DNA of 64,000 bases from Galerina marginata (Eukaryota; Basidiomycota; Agaricomycetes; Agaricales; Galerinaceae), in the NCBI GenBank assembly GCA_023014335.1, contig JAECYW010000013.1, forward strand, positions 1,860,001-1,924,000, given 5' to 3'. The notes under the pieces are model-generated. The model had not been told where the DNA came from and did no database searches. It saw only the letters and a list, made by a program, of their open reading frames with translations. Positions 48,631-59,300 of the stretch are shown piece after piece; the stretch's first letter is position 1; each line of letters opens with the position of its first letter. A program made the translations under genes and the position numbers.

Positions 48631-51600
48631 ATGAAAAGTACTGGCAAAAGCCACCCCCGCTTCTCACACAGCGCCCCAACCGAGAAGCAGCAGCGCGACG
48701 GCTGCTGTCTCTTCGACCGCCATCGCTTTCGATAGCGGTCCCACTACCCACCACCCACCACTCTCCGCCACCTCACAAAGCCGCCGCCACCTCGCAACCG
48801 CCCCGCCTGTCGCAGCCGCTCAACCAAGATTGACCAACCGACGTGCGACGACGACTCCGTGGCAGCAGCAGCAGCAGATCACGCGACACGACGAGGGGGT
48901 GGCATCAGGAGCACGCTCTGCTGCTGCTGCTGCTACGAATGGATGCGAAACGGGGTGGAAGAGCGGTGGCATAGGCTGCCGCTCCTGCTGTAACGAGATA
49001 CGAGACGGCAAGGCAGCGGAGCAGCAGCAAGAATTTGCTGCTGCTCTGATTCGCGGAGGCGACAGTTCGTCGCCTCCACGAATCCACCTCCACCTCCCCT
49101 CCTCGTTCGTGGCCAACGCAGCTGGCCACCCACCACTCGTGTCCCCTCTCCACCCACCTCGATGCGCAGGTGGCGTGCAGTTGACGGGCTGGCGGAGGCG
49201 GCTGGAGGCCTGCCACCCGGACGACCCGCTGCGACCTGCCACTGCACCACCCCCTCTCTCTGTCACCTGCGACGCAACCCGCCACCCTCCGCTCACGAGA
49301 AGAAGACGACGAAGAGACGAGGGCAGCATGTTCGCTGCCCTCCGGATGCATGGACGACGGGTTGCAGAGCAGCAGCATGCGTGCTGCTGCTCGTACTGCT
49401 AGGAGTTGTGCGTGCCGAGACGCAGCGAGGGACGAGCAGCGTTGGCTGCTCGTCCCTCCAATATATGTACATCGTCTGAAATGTAACGTAGTACTTGTAG
49501 GTAGTGTTTAATATAATGTATTGCTTTCTATAAAATTGTGAGTAAGTAACAGGGCATTTCCTGCCCTTGTATCATAAAACTGGTATCATTAGGTGCAGAA
49601 TTAGTTGTAGAATACAGATATGCGTACTTAAGTGAGGGGAAAAGTCCATTGGGCTCAATGTATGGCAAAAGGAGGAGAGATTTTGTGGAATGCTATTTTT
49701 AGATGGTTTGACTGAACACGATTTACTAATGAGTAGATATGCAGCCATTCTCATTCGATTTTAGCCATAAAAATTATATCATTAGAATCGTATTGACGAG
49801 GAGACTATGACTAGATACTTAAAACTGAGGGGACACAAATAATAGAGGTAAAATTCCAGCCAAGCGGCATGAAAGTCAGGCAAATCTATTTATAACACTC
49901 ATCCTGTGGTACATCCGGATGCACGAAGCTACATTCATCCCTTCCCGTTCGATTTTCAAGATAAAAATTATATGGCTGAGCTCGCATTAACCAGGGGATC
50001 AAGACTATGTACTAAGTAAAATAAAATTCTAATTACAATGAGGGGCAGAGCGCCAAACCGAGGCGGTTGATGCGTCCTGTGCTAAAAATAACGGGAACCG
50101 AACAAGCCCGAGCTGGCGCAACCAAATTGGGAACGTCATCCAGACCCGTCCGCTGCAATCCATCCCTTCCCGCCATCCGTTGGGCGCGCAAAAGGTGGCA
50201 TCAAGTAGGAAATAATTATATTAACCTATTGCAATTTTTTCCGCACCGAAATCCGTGCAGTACAGCGAGCGGGAGCCCGAATACATGCTCGGGCAGCCTC
50301 GGGCATGGCATTTGCAGCATTCACACGCGGTTGACAGCTGCCCCGCCCAATTTGGGAGGCTCATCCAAACCCACCCGCGCCAATCCACCCATTCCCGCCC
50401 CCCGAGGGGCGCGCAAACAGCAGAGGCTGATGTAATAATATTATTAGACCCTATTTATTTTTTTTCCGCGCACAGATCCGCGCCCTACGACGAGCGCGAC
50501 CCAAAATACAGTGTCGGGCACCCCGGGATGCTGTTTCCTGCATTGTTGACATGTGTTGACATGTCCCCGCCCTATCAATAATGCACCCACCTACCCCCGG
50601 CACCCCCGGCAGCCTTGAAAAGGTCCCATGCATACCCTTGGGGAACTTGCCAAGTGGGTTGTTCAGGCTGTATCTGTAACCTTACTATTGGCAGGCTACC
50701 TACATGTCATATATGATCGTAGCACATAGAGGTGGCGCCATCGCACGGCTGTGCAGGTGTATTCAAGAACTTCACGAGAAAACCGCAGGTCGTGTATGTC
50801 CCTGTGCCGTTTTCTGTCTTTAACACACCTTTATTAACATCCCGTCTGATCCTTAGGGTTCGAAGCAAGGTAGTCGTTCTGGCCGGGGCCGAGCTGATGA
50901 TCAGGAAGACGATCAGGTTCGTTGGCCCGCGTCGCACCGATCTTTTTAAAACCTTACTTATTTTTCCTATATCCAATTCAGGAGGACACTGAGGAGGTAA
51001 GGATACGTCTTAGCCGTCCTTTCGTTACAGGGTTTTTAACTCGGGCATTCAAGGCTATGGTTGTGGATGACGAGGGGGGGCCCAGCAGTAGCCAAGCTCC
51101 TGCCGCTCCCCAAGCACCTACCGCGCCCGCTGCCGATCGTGTTCTTCGCTTTAAGAAGAAACCCACTCCACCCAAGGTACGCCTGCCCTCATCTTCCAAG
51201 AGCAAGAAACCTAAGCCTGGAATTGTCCCGAAAGCCTGTGGAGAAGCGTGCGGACGTAAGTTCAGCTTAACTACTCCCTTTTCTGATTTATTTCTTAATC
51301 TGTTATCTTAGACCACCAGGTCGTCTTCTGTACCGGTCCCCCCCATCAACAAGCGGGCGAGGCCGAACCATCCGTCCCCTGACGGTATGTATTTATCCTG
51401 TCTGTTGCTTTTTCCTTGTCTTGACCAAGTGTTCTCTTTCTCTAGGGGCTCCTTCTGAGCTTCCCGCCGGGTCGCTCCAGGAGGCTCTTGAGATAGCGGC
51501 TTCCCCTTCTATTCCGTCGGATGTGGAAGGTATCGACAGACAGATTAACATGCTGAGTGGAGATTTAAGTGATTACAACTATCAAATTGCTTATAATCTC

Positions 51601-51702
51601 CGCCAACGTGAATCTGTTCTGGCTGAAATCGCGAAACTCAGAGAAGCTCGATCTAGTCTGGACGCCCCTGCAGAAGCCGATGAGGAACTGGATGTTTAAT
51701 AT

Positions 51703-51804
51703 GTACGCGTACTGGTAGATTTTCAGGTTTTTCCCGTAGTAGTTCGTTCATCTACCTTAGGCACTTTTCCCCGAAATACCAATTCATTTGTCCGCGTCAC
51801 ACTA
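51703..51804. terminator. Convergent 3' ends of gene D and gypsy pol
   Basis: Only 102 bp separate the two stop codons. Both transcripts must end within or beyond the opposite gene, so overlapping 3' ends are expected. No specific terminator was recognised. Confidence 0.35.
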
Positions 51805-54800
51805 TCAATCTGTGTCTTCCTCATCAGAGTCCGCGCCTAATTGAACTTTTTCCAATGCGTAGTCTCGTCCTTTGAAATCTTCTACTTCTTCTGGCATACT
51901 CAATATCTTTTCTAGTCCTTCTCTTGTGATGTCAATTAAGTCTAAAATGTCGCCAGGTACCTCGATCTTTTCACGAGCATAGTACGGGATTACTCTGAAT
52001 GCTCCGACTTTATGTTGCCAGACAGCCCCGTTCATCTCCGCCACTACGTATGAACCTCCAATGGTCCGTCTAATGACAATCATAGGCCCTAAGTACCGCG
52101 GCTTCATTTTTCTGTCTAAGTTATCTTCAACTGTAGTGTTCCGGACCAGTACTAAACTACCTGGTTGGAAATCATAATCTTTGATGACCGCGCGATTATC
52201 TATCTCATATCGCAGTAATCGCTCATATTTCTGTTGGTCAATACGTTCTCTCATCTCTTCTACATGCAGACGGTGCTTGGCCAACGCTTGTGCGCGGAAC
52301 GCGATTAATTCTTCGTCTGTCATTACCCCAGTCAGAGGTTTGACTAACCAAGTTGCTTCCTTCACATCTAGCGGTAGTATTGGATTTGCACCTGTGATCA
52401 TGAAGAATGGGGAACACCCCATCCGTCGGCGAATAGTAATGCGATCTGCCCATATTACATAGGGTAAGAACCAGAACCATTTGTGGATATTCTTTCCACC
52501 AAGTAACTTGTAAAGCATCTGTCTTACATCCCAATGAGGACGCTCTACTGCCCCGTTAGCTTGGGAATTATAAGGTGATATCCTAATGCCTTGAATACCG
52601 TATTTCTGTTCTAACCATTTGACCGCGGCCAGGAAAGATGGGCCATTATCAGTCACAAATTCAACTAGACATGCCCATCGACAAATGATATCTTCCCATA
52701 TCCACATGCCAATAGACCGTCCATCATTCTTTCTAAGGGCGCGGCCTTCCATCCATGAAGTCATCGCACACCGTCCGTGAGCTATGTATCCGCACTGGTT
52801 AGACGCGGGCGTCATATGCATTACATCTGCATGTAAGGTCTGAAATATGGATGGGGTATGCGTTATTACTGGCTTTATCTTGATCATTGTCTTCTGTCTT
52901 TCTTGGCATACATGACAAGTCTTCACAAACCAATTGACATCCTTTTCCATTTCAGCCCACCAAAACCTCTGTATTAGAAGTTGGTTGGTTGCATAAAACC
53001 CTCTATGTCCACCGTGATCATGGGCCGCGGTTAACATGTACATGCGTCTCTCTTTCTCAACGTATAGTCTGTGCTTAGCTCCTTGCCCTCTATGATATAA
53101 GCGTCCTTCATAAATAATGAAGCGATTTGCAAAGCGTAAGAACTGCTTATATTCCTTTTCTTTAAGACCCGGCGGTCTAAATCTCTTGTTCTTGAACCAT
53201 TGTAATACCCATGGTATCCTTTTATCTTGGTTGCGAGCACTATCTGTCCTATGTTTCTCTGGATACGGACCCGTCTTTTTCTTAAACTGTTCTTCATCTG
53301 GTAAGGCGAGCACGTTAACTAATTGTTGTACTACATCACATCGCTCTGGTCCTAGCTTCTCTTTATTTGTCGCTAAGTAGCTTTGTAGATGCGTCCGCTC
53401 TTGCAAACGAAATATATCTGCTTCCTCTAGCTCTTGTGCAAAACAGTCTACTGTCCGCGCTATGCCTTTGAGATGTCCTTGGTCGGGCTCGATCAAGTCT
53501 ACAAACTCAGAGATTGGTGCGGGACGTGTCTCATTAGGATCAGCTAACATAATTGCCGGCCCTACGCCTTCTTGCACAAAGACCTCGTCCACTACTTGCT
53601 GCGTGAAGCCTTTTCGGTTATCAATCTGATCAAAGAACTCTTTAATTGGCCTCAAAGGTGGATCGTCAGGGTCCGCAATCACTATTTCGACAGGCCCGTC
53701 AGGGTCACCGCCCTCCGGTTCTGTTACCGGCAGCTCAGGGTCATTAGGTTGTCTATGACGTCTTGATAGACCGTCAGGTCCGAAGGTCTTCCCTGCTTTA
53801 TGACGTAGTGTGAAGTGATACATTCCGATCTGTTCTATCCATCTATTAATTACTGCGTTAGGCATCATGTCAGTATTGTGCAACATTCCGCCTATAAACT
53901 GAGCATCAGTTTCCACTATTAGCTTTCTTACACCAATCAACCACTTTTTATTTTCTTCTAAAGCTCTCTTTAACCCATACAATTCTCGTTTCGGTTGTGA
54001 GTAGCGAGCTTCTTGTTCACTTAAAGTGATGGATCCAAACTTAGCAAAATAGTGCTTTTTCGGGTTATCTTTATCTTCTTGATAGATATAATAGCCTACC
54101 GCGATATATGAAGTGTCAACTGCTAATACCACGGCACTTTGGCCTTCATAATCTATTGGTTTCAAAGAGTACGTGTTCCGTACCCCGTCCTTGAGCATTT
54201 CCATACTCTTTTCTTGATCTGGTCCCCACTCAAAGGGATTATTTAGCCGCGTCAATTTTTGTAAATGACGGGCCCGTACAGCGAAGTTCGAAATGTAGGA
54301 TCTGAGTACGCCGACCGTGCCTAAGAAGGCCCGGACGTCCGATAGGTCCTTACAAGGGCCCCAGTCCTCTATCACTTTAATGCGTTCAGTAGTCGGTTTC
54401 CGTCCTTCTGTTGTGCATAAGTGTCCTACAACGACGATCTCATCCGCGCAGATGGTGGACTTGGTTCCTGAAAAGGTACCTCCACAATATTTCATACGCT
54501 GTACTATCCTGTTTACATTTTGTACGTGCTCCCATACAAATCTTCTAATTCCATTATTTTCTGGTATAGTCTCATAGGACCCGTCCTCTTTCTCATACCT
54601 TGACGCTGGGCCGCGTACAGGCACATCATCAATGTACGGAATAGTATAAGCAGGAATTTCGGGTTGCAGGATGAACGTAACGTCGTCATGAAAGATTGGA
54701 ACTGAATTAGTCCAACCCATAGGCAAGGTTACTAACCTCATGGCTCCGTACGGGGTTTGGAAGGTGGTGAGATCCTGGCTGGACTTGTCCAACTGCCTTT

Positions 54801-55617
54801 CGTCATATCCGACGTAGAGATCAAACATTCCCCCGCATGCTCTTCCGGCAAAATGCGTAGCTAGGTCCTCTGTAGCAGGTGGTACTCCTGAATGAGCAAT
54901 GGTGACCGCGTTCAAAGGCTCTAAACTATGTACTATCCTGAGACTCTTTCCATCTTTCTTAAGTACGGTGAACCATTTAGATCGGAAGGATGAGTTAGAT
55001 GGCTCATATACGCCTGACTCTCTTTTTGATCTAATAATTTTGCATACCTCGTCGTACAGGCCTGGGGGAATTGGAATATTCTTATATACCCAAGGCGTGT
55101 GCTCGACGGTGGGGATGACGACGGGAGGGAAGAAGTCTTCCCTGAATTGGCCCCGTTCACTGTCTTCCCAAGCAAACGCACCATTCTGTTCCATCATAAG
55201 GTGATGTACTAATTTCCTTTCCTCAGGTAAGAGGAATTCTCCACTGTGAACTTTATCAAACGCTTTCTGTCTTTCAGCTGTGTACCGCCCCGTCGGTACA
55301 AAATCAGGGGGACTCGTGCTTAACTTGGGCATATCTGCTAAAGGATCTCCCAATATCTCTCTCTTAATCCTAAACTTTTCTGGTAGTTCTGCGTATACGG
55401 GCTTTACTTTCAACGCGACCGGTTTATATTTCTTTCCTACAAATACAGACGCGGCCGGTTCCGTAGCAGGTATACTTTCTCCTTGTTGGAAGAAGGCCTG
55501 TACCTTCTTCTTATCTGATATTTCAACTTTTTCTTCTTGTATGGCTGCCGATAAAAAGGCATTCCTTACTCCTTCTGTTGTAAACTTGTCTTCTTTAGAC
55601 AGGGCGTACCCGGCCAT
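51805..55617 (-). CDS. pol: Ty3/gypsy Pol: reverse transcriptase, RNase H, integrase
   Basis: An unbroken frame of 1270 codons from the ATG at 55617, open further upstream to the K2 junction at 55677. Reverse transcriptase motifs: FTVLKKDGKSLRIVHSLEPL, LPMGWTNSVPIFHDDVTF and YIDDV. RNase H: AVDTSYIAVGYYIY and the ETDAQF segment. The integrase zinc finger is H..H..C..C (HDHGGHRGFY then CHVCQ). The catalytic core gives HADVMH, VTDNGPSF and NGAVERPHWD, the D-D-E triad. A GPY/F-like module (KPRYLGPMIVI) follows, then an acidic tail. All key residues seen are present, so this half looks recently active. It makes cDNA and integrates it after packaging (known). The gag/protease part is separated by K2. 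The 3' long terminal repeat was not located. Confidence 0.95.
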   Translation of the reverse strand: MAGYALSKEDKFTTEGVRNAFLSAAIQEEKVEISDKKKVQAFFQQGESIPATEPAASVFVGKKYKPVALKVKPVYAELPEKFRIKREILGDPLADMPKLSTSPPDFVPTGRYTAERQKAFDKVHSGEFLLPEERKLVHHLMMEQNGAFAWEDSERGQFREDFFPPVVIPTVEHTPWVYKNIPIPPGLYDEVCKIIRSKRESGVYEPSNSSFRSKWFTVLKKDGKSLRIVHSLEPLNAVTIAHSGVPPATEDLATHFAGRACGGMFDLYVGYDERQLDKSSQDLTTFQTPYGAMRLVTLPMGWTNSVPIFHDDVTFILQPEIPAYTIPYIDDVPVRGPASRYEKEDGSYETIPENNGIRRFVWEHVQNVNRIVQRMKYCGGTFSGTKSTICADEIVVVGHLCTTEGRKPTTERIKVIEDWGPCKDLSDVRAFLGTVGVLRSYISNFAVRARHLQKLTRLNNPFEWGPDQEKSMEMLKDGVRNTYSLKPIDYEGQSAVVLAVDTSYIAVGYYIYQEDKDNPKKHYFAKFGSITLSEQEARYSQPKRELYGLKRALEENKKWLIGVRKLIVETDAQFIGGMLHNTDMMPNAVINRWIEQIGMYHFTLRHKAGKTFGPDGLSRRHRQPNDPELPVTEPEGGDPDGPVEIVIADPDDPPLRPIKEFFDQIDNRKGFTQQVVDEVFVQEGVGPAIMLADPNETRPAPISEFVDLIEPDQGHLKGIARTVDCFAQELEEADIFRLQERTHLQSYLATNKEKLGPERCDVVQQLVNVLALPDEEQFKKKTGPYPEKHRTDSARNQDKRIPWVLQWFKNKRFRPPGLKEKEYKQFLRFANRFIIYEGRLYHRGQGAKHRLYVEKERRMYMLTAAHDHGGHRGFYATNQLLIQRFWWAEMEKDVNWFVKTCHVCQERQKTMIKIKPVITHTPSIFQTLHADVMHMTPASNQCGYIAHGRCAMTSWMEGRALRKNDGRSIGMWIWEDIICRWACLVEFVTDNGPSFLAAVKWLEQKYGIQGIRISPYNSQANGAVERPHWDVRQMLYKLLGGKNIHKWFWFLPYVIWADRITIRRRMGCSPFFMITGANPILPLDVKEATWLVKPLTGVMTDEELIAFRAQALAKHRLHVEEMRERIDQQKYERLLRYEIDNRAVIKDYDFQPGSLVLVRNTTVEDNLDRKMKPRYLGPMIVIRRTIGGSYVVAEMNGAVWQHKVGAFRVIPYYAREKIEVPGDILDLIDITREGLEKILSMPEEVEDFKGRDYALEKVQLGADSDEEDTD

Positions 55618-56004
55618 TGATAATGTCTGGTTTTCTTCATTCAGTTCAAATAGAACTGCTACCTCTCCTTGATCCGGGAGGACTTATCACTCCCCCGGGT
55701 TTTCCATATGGATTCCATGGACTCCACAGAAACCACAGTCAATTTATTTTGGCAGAAGAGCCACCAAATTTCGCATTTTATTCCATGGACTGTCCACAGT
55801 CAATCCACATGGACCATTATGATAAACTTGTCCATATGGAATCCATGTACTCATTCCACGGATCAATCCACGGAATCTGAGAATTGGCCATGGATTGTGG
55901 TGTATTTCATTTATTATGTAAGCCATTGAATATAATTCCGCAGAATCCATGTAAAGTCCATGGACAATACTATAATTGATTATTTAAAGCAATGGAAAAA
56001 AAAT

Positions 56005-56078
56005 GGCATGAGCTGGAATTGAACCAAAGACACAGGAAGCAAATCAAAAGCCGCGCAGAACCATTACACCACCGGGTC
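56005..56078 (-). tRNA. tRNA-Gln(UUG)-like sequence, probably degenerate
   Basis: On the minus strand the A box GGTGGTGTAATGGTT and B box GGTTCAATTCC are in the right order and spacing. The anticodon region CTTTTGATTT fits UUG. Acceptor-stem pairing (GACCCGG against TCATGCC) has several mismatches and the T stem has one. I take it as a tRNA pseudogene or tRNA-derived promoter fragment within K2. Confidence 0.5.
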
Positions 56079-56283
56079 TTTATAAGCCTGACATATTTCA
56101 CACTTCATATAGGTAAGCGACATCACGTGACTTTCCGCGCAATCAACAGAACCACAAACGTCGCCACGGTTTGCTCCTTGTTTCCTCCCACCCATCATCC
56201 ACCACCACACACGCCCTCGAAATTCCCCAGCGCACAACAAACGACGAACGACGCCTGGAACCAAGCCAAAGGAGGCACACCAG

Positions 56284-56337
56284 GTATGTACCAGCCACCC
56301 CTCTCGACGCCGCTGACCCCTCACCCAACGTTCACAG
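56284..56337 (+). other. Intron-like segment in K2, left of E5
   Basis: GTATGTACC starts it, CGCTGACCC is a good branch-site match, and TTCACAG ends it (54 nt). The E5 target duplication CACAGTG spans the acceptor, so E5 landed on this 3' splice site. It matches the style of the introns at 61744, 61953 and 62138. Confidence 0.55.
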
Positions 56338-56339
56338 TG

Positions 56340-59300
56340 CAGCCATAGCAGCTATAATTATATATGACCTGTAGCATTTCTGCTAAGTAAAGTCAGATAT
56401 CCACAGCGCATTTTTGCCAAGGTGGCAAACTTGCCAACAGCACATATTATGCTCATATATGCCTGCCGGGGGTGCCGGGGGAGGGTGTTTGATGGCTGTT
56501 GGGGGCGGGACAATGTAAACATGTGTCAACAATGCCTAAATGATGCCCGGAAACTGTATTTCGGGTGCTGCTCGCTGTTGGGGGCGCATTTGGGCGCGGA
56601 AAAAAGATATTCAGGGTCCATTAATATTATTATATGCGCCCCCACCCTTTGCGCGCCTCTCGGGGGGCGGGAATGGGTGGATTGGCGCGGATGCCTTTGG
56701 ATGACGCGGAAATAATGGGCGGGGGCTGCTGTCAAACAGCTGTCAACACTGCCCGAAATGCTATTCCGCGCTGCCCGACACTGTATTTTGGGTCGCGCTC
56801 GTCGTACAGCGCGGATACCGACGCGGAAAAAGTTGCAGTAGGATACTATTATTATTCTCTACCTAATGGCACCCTTTGCGTGCCTTTCGAGGGTGGGGAA
56901 AGGATGGATTGGCGCTCGTTGGTTTGGATGACGTCCCCAAAATAACTCACGCCAGGCACGCTATTTTTAGAAACTTTGATGGGATCTCACGTTTGGCAGT
57001 TGCCCTTTATTTCGCGATTTGCGATTGCTTCCCGTTAGAATTTTAGTTACATTATTGAATGGCTGTAATCCCCTTAAAAATGCGAATCTAAGGATATAAT
57101 TTTCAGTGAAAAATTCGAATGGGAAGGGGTGGATGCAGCATCATCAACTTGGATGCACTCCTCGACTTCCCAAATTCGGCATCCTTAGTGTTTGAGACTT
57201 GAACCGTCGTAGATACACAATTATATATCCCATTAAATTATGTTTTACTACTAATACATGCAGTATATATTATATTACAATGAGGATTGCACATTACTAC
57301 CAATGCGCAACCCCTGTAGACACCTTCCCTGGTGCGGTCGTACCGCCATCAGCCTCGCATCTCCATCTCCAGCTCCCGTGGCGCTTTGTTCACTACCGAA
57401 ATGACACCGCTGGCCTCGACACCAGGCGAAGATCCTCGACCACCTACACCACGTCATCTCCCGGCGCTACCCAAGTGTGGCTTGGGCAACGGAATGGGAG
57501 ACGCGAGTGATGTGGTGTTGGGGATAGAAGCGGAAGGCGGGAGAGTCGTGAGGGGGCCGAGGGGGAAGTGGGAGAAATGCAGGCACGGAAGCTCTGCTCA
57601 GAAGCTCCAACAGCTCGCTTGCATCGCCTGGTACGCCGCCGTGACTCAGTAGAAGCAGCGAAAGGCTGCTCCTGCTTCACTTCAACCGCCGCAACCGACA
57701 AGCAGCAAGGCTGATGCTGTATTGTCGTCGTCGTCGTCGTCTTCGTCGCATATCGCGGCGGCGTTGATGCTTGTGCCGGCCGCGGTCGCTCAGTCTTGAG
57801 AGGTCGAAGGGAGGCTGCAGGTGGGCGACGCGAGCTAAGCCCTGCACATGGCTGCTGGCCAGCTGCCCGCCTCCAAGCCACGAACAGCGGCATCATTTCC
57901 ACTGCCGTTGCTCGCCCACATGCATACCAGCAGCAGCAGTTGTCATGCTGCTGCTCGTGGCCAGGCGTCTCGAGAGGCGGGGATGGAGCCGATGGGAGGT
58001 GATAGCTGACGGATAGCCACGCAGCGGCACTCGCACGTCGACGGTGATCGAGTGCCTGTGCAGACGATCAGGAGCGGGTGGGTGGAGGCACCTTCTACGA
58101 GGTGGGGGGTTGGTCTGGAGGCATTCGGTGAGTAGTGGAGTGGGTGGGGACAAAAAGAACAGTGAAACGAGTTTTGCAACTCGCTTCACGACGCACCTGG
58201 TGGGTCTCCCACTTCACGGGTCTCCCCTTCGCATTCTTCACCCCGCTAACCCACTCTACTGTCCAGACGTCGGCCCACAGCCCTTAGGTTGGAGAGGGGG
58301 CTCGCGACGTGGCGACGCGCTGCGTCGTGTTGGTTCGTGGTGTGCGAGGCTTAAAAACCTGTGAAAAGCTGAAAAATTAGCTAAAATGTACATATTAGAA
58401 ACATTAAAACACTTACAGTACGCTTCTTGGAGCTTTTGGCGAATGGACGAGCAAGGGAGGCAACGTGGTGGTGGTTGAGGTTGAAGATTCGCGGCTTTGA
58501 TGGCTGTTGATGCGATCGTCACCGCTTTCGGAAAGCGATGCGATTGGTTGGATCACACGGCCCGGCCGGTCTCGGGATGTTGCTCACCGTCGAGGACGTC
58601 TCGGAAAGCAACATAATAGGTACTGATGATAGAATTGCAAGTCGGGACCTCATATAATATGTATTTAAAGCCTTAATATCAGTCTCCGAGGGCAAATTTT
58701 GAGGCCTGATTTCGTTAATTTGTATTCTGCCAGACTAAATGGTGATTTACGGACATCCGAGTTCGACTTGATACATCTTTATCAACATAGTATACTTGTT
58801 CTGTTCATATGAAAGACTCCAGTTTATAGAAAATAGTAATTATAATACATAACAAGAATTTCTGAACATATACCGGGTCTACGAAGTAAGTAGGGCTAAT
58901 GCATTCCAATTAACATGAATTACGAAGAACTTTCTTTCGCGAATTCAGCTCTTCAGCCGACATTTGCAAATGGTAACATTACCTGCCCACTTGGGTGCTC
59001 CGGAAGTATCTAGAAAGTATTTAATTAGATAAAATTCAAATTTCCTGCTGTTTTTTGGTGCTCCAATCCATTGGTGCCATACCAATGAAACCTCCCAATT
59101 CTCGACGTCCCGAAATCACCACGAAATGCAACAATTGCCGCGGTGAGCTGTCTTTGCAAACTAGAGGTCGAGAATTTTATCATTTTACCTCAAATAGCAT
59201 TTATAACATATCTACCACAAATTCTAGCTACACGCAGCACAATAGTCAGTAGGACACTCCTCGCCGACGTCGTCGTCGACGACGAGTTTTACGCGGAATT

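Larger units (their letters stand above)
46615..48643. mobile_element. K3: non-autonomous element with KDZ-like ends, nested in P2
   Basis: Exact 8-bp duplication GCAAAAGC at 46607-46614 and 48644-48651. P1 shows the unoccupied site with one copy near 735. The left end is GAGGTCTTAGTGATGCCCC; the complement of the right end is CCAGTACTTTTCATTCCCCC. Both resemble the K1 and K2 termini. Subterminal palindromes (GATTCCTGCAGGAATC, GGAATTCC/CCTAGGGAATCC types) lie at 46628-46810 and 48478-48630. The interior has three tandem units with intron-like segments. No transposase is present. Movement by a KDZ enzyme such as that of K1 is inferred from the ends and the 8-bp duplication. Confidence 0.85.
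43115..50734. mobile_element. P2: palindromic foldback element inside gene D
   Basis: Exact 7-bp duplication GCGCCAT at 43108-43114 and 50735-50741. Ends are CAGCCTTGTAGGC and, on the complement, CACCTCTATGTGC. The outer arms (43130-44400 and 49450-50720) are long, highly similar inverted copies. The symmetry centre is near 45680-46030, with CGTCGTGATTTCGGG at 45708-45722. K3 is inserted in the right arm; without it the length is about 5.58 kb. A 13-bp hairpin GCGAAACGAGTCG (46462-46474) pairs with 46481-46493. P1 is the same subfamily in the opposite orientation and lacks K3, so it shows the empty site. No credible gene; ORFs shared with P1 are by-products of arm similarity. Confidence 0.9.
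42754..51702 (+). pseudogene. Gene D: coiled-coil-ended protein, split by P2
   Basis: Readable exons are 42754-42897, 42969-43114 continued at 50742-50793, 50857-50916, 50982-50996, 51054 to about 51240, about 51297-51383, and 51446-51702. The N-terminus is helical (VVSLWNGLIDAAKF, IPFGIRRAFQDYMKAYPGKF). The middle is Gly/Arg/Gln/Asp-rich and then Pro/Ala-rich with KKKP basic patches. The C-terminus is a predicted coiled coil (IDRQINMLSGDLSDYNYQ, then LRQRESVLAEIAKLREA) ending acidic. P2 interrupts exon 2; the frame agrees on both sides with one target copy. Between about 51170 and 51240 the frame changes without a clear intron, so a frameshift is likely. No named domain. Its stop lies 102 bp from the gypsy pol stop, tail to tail. 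Confidence 0.5.

Noticed and set aside
13547..50435. Repeated ORF near 13547, 43268-43783 and 50067 with shared N-terminal sequence
   Set aside because: All copies are in the outer arms of P1 and P2. Similarity follows from the arms; the ORF is one of several frames open in GC-rich sequence.
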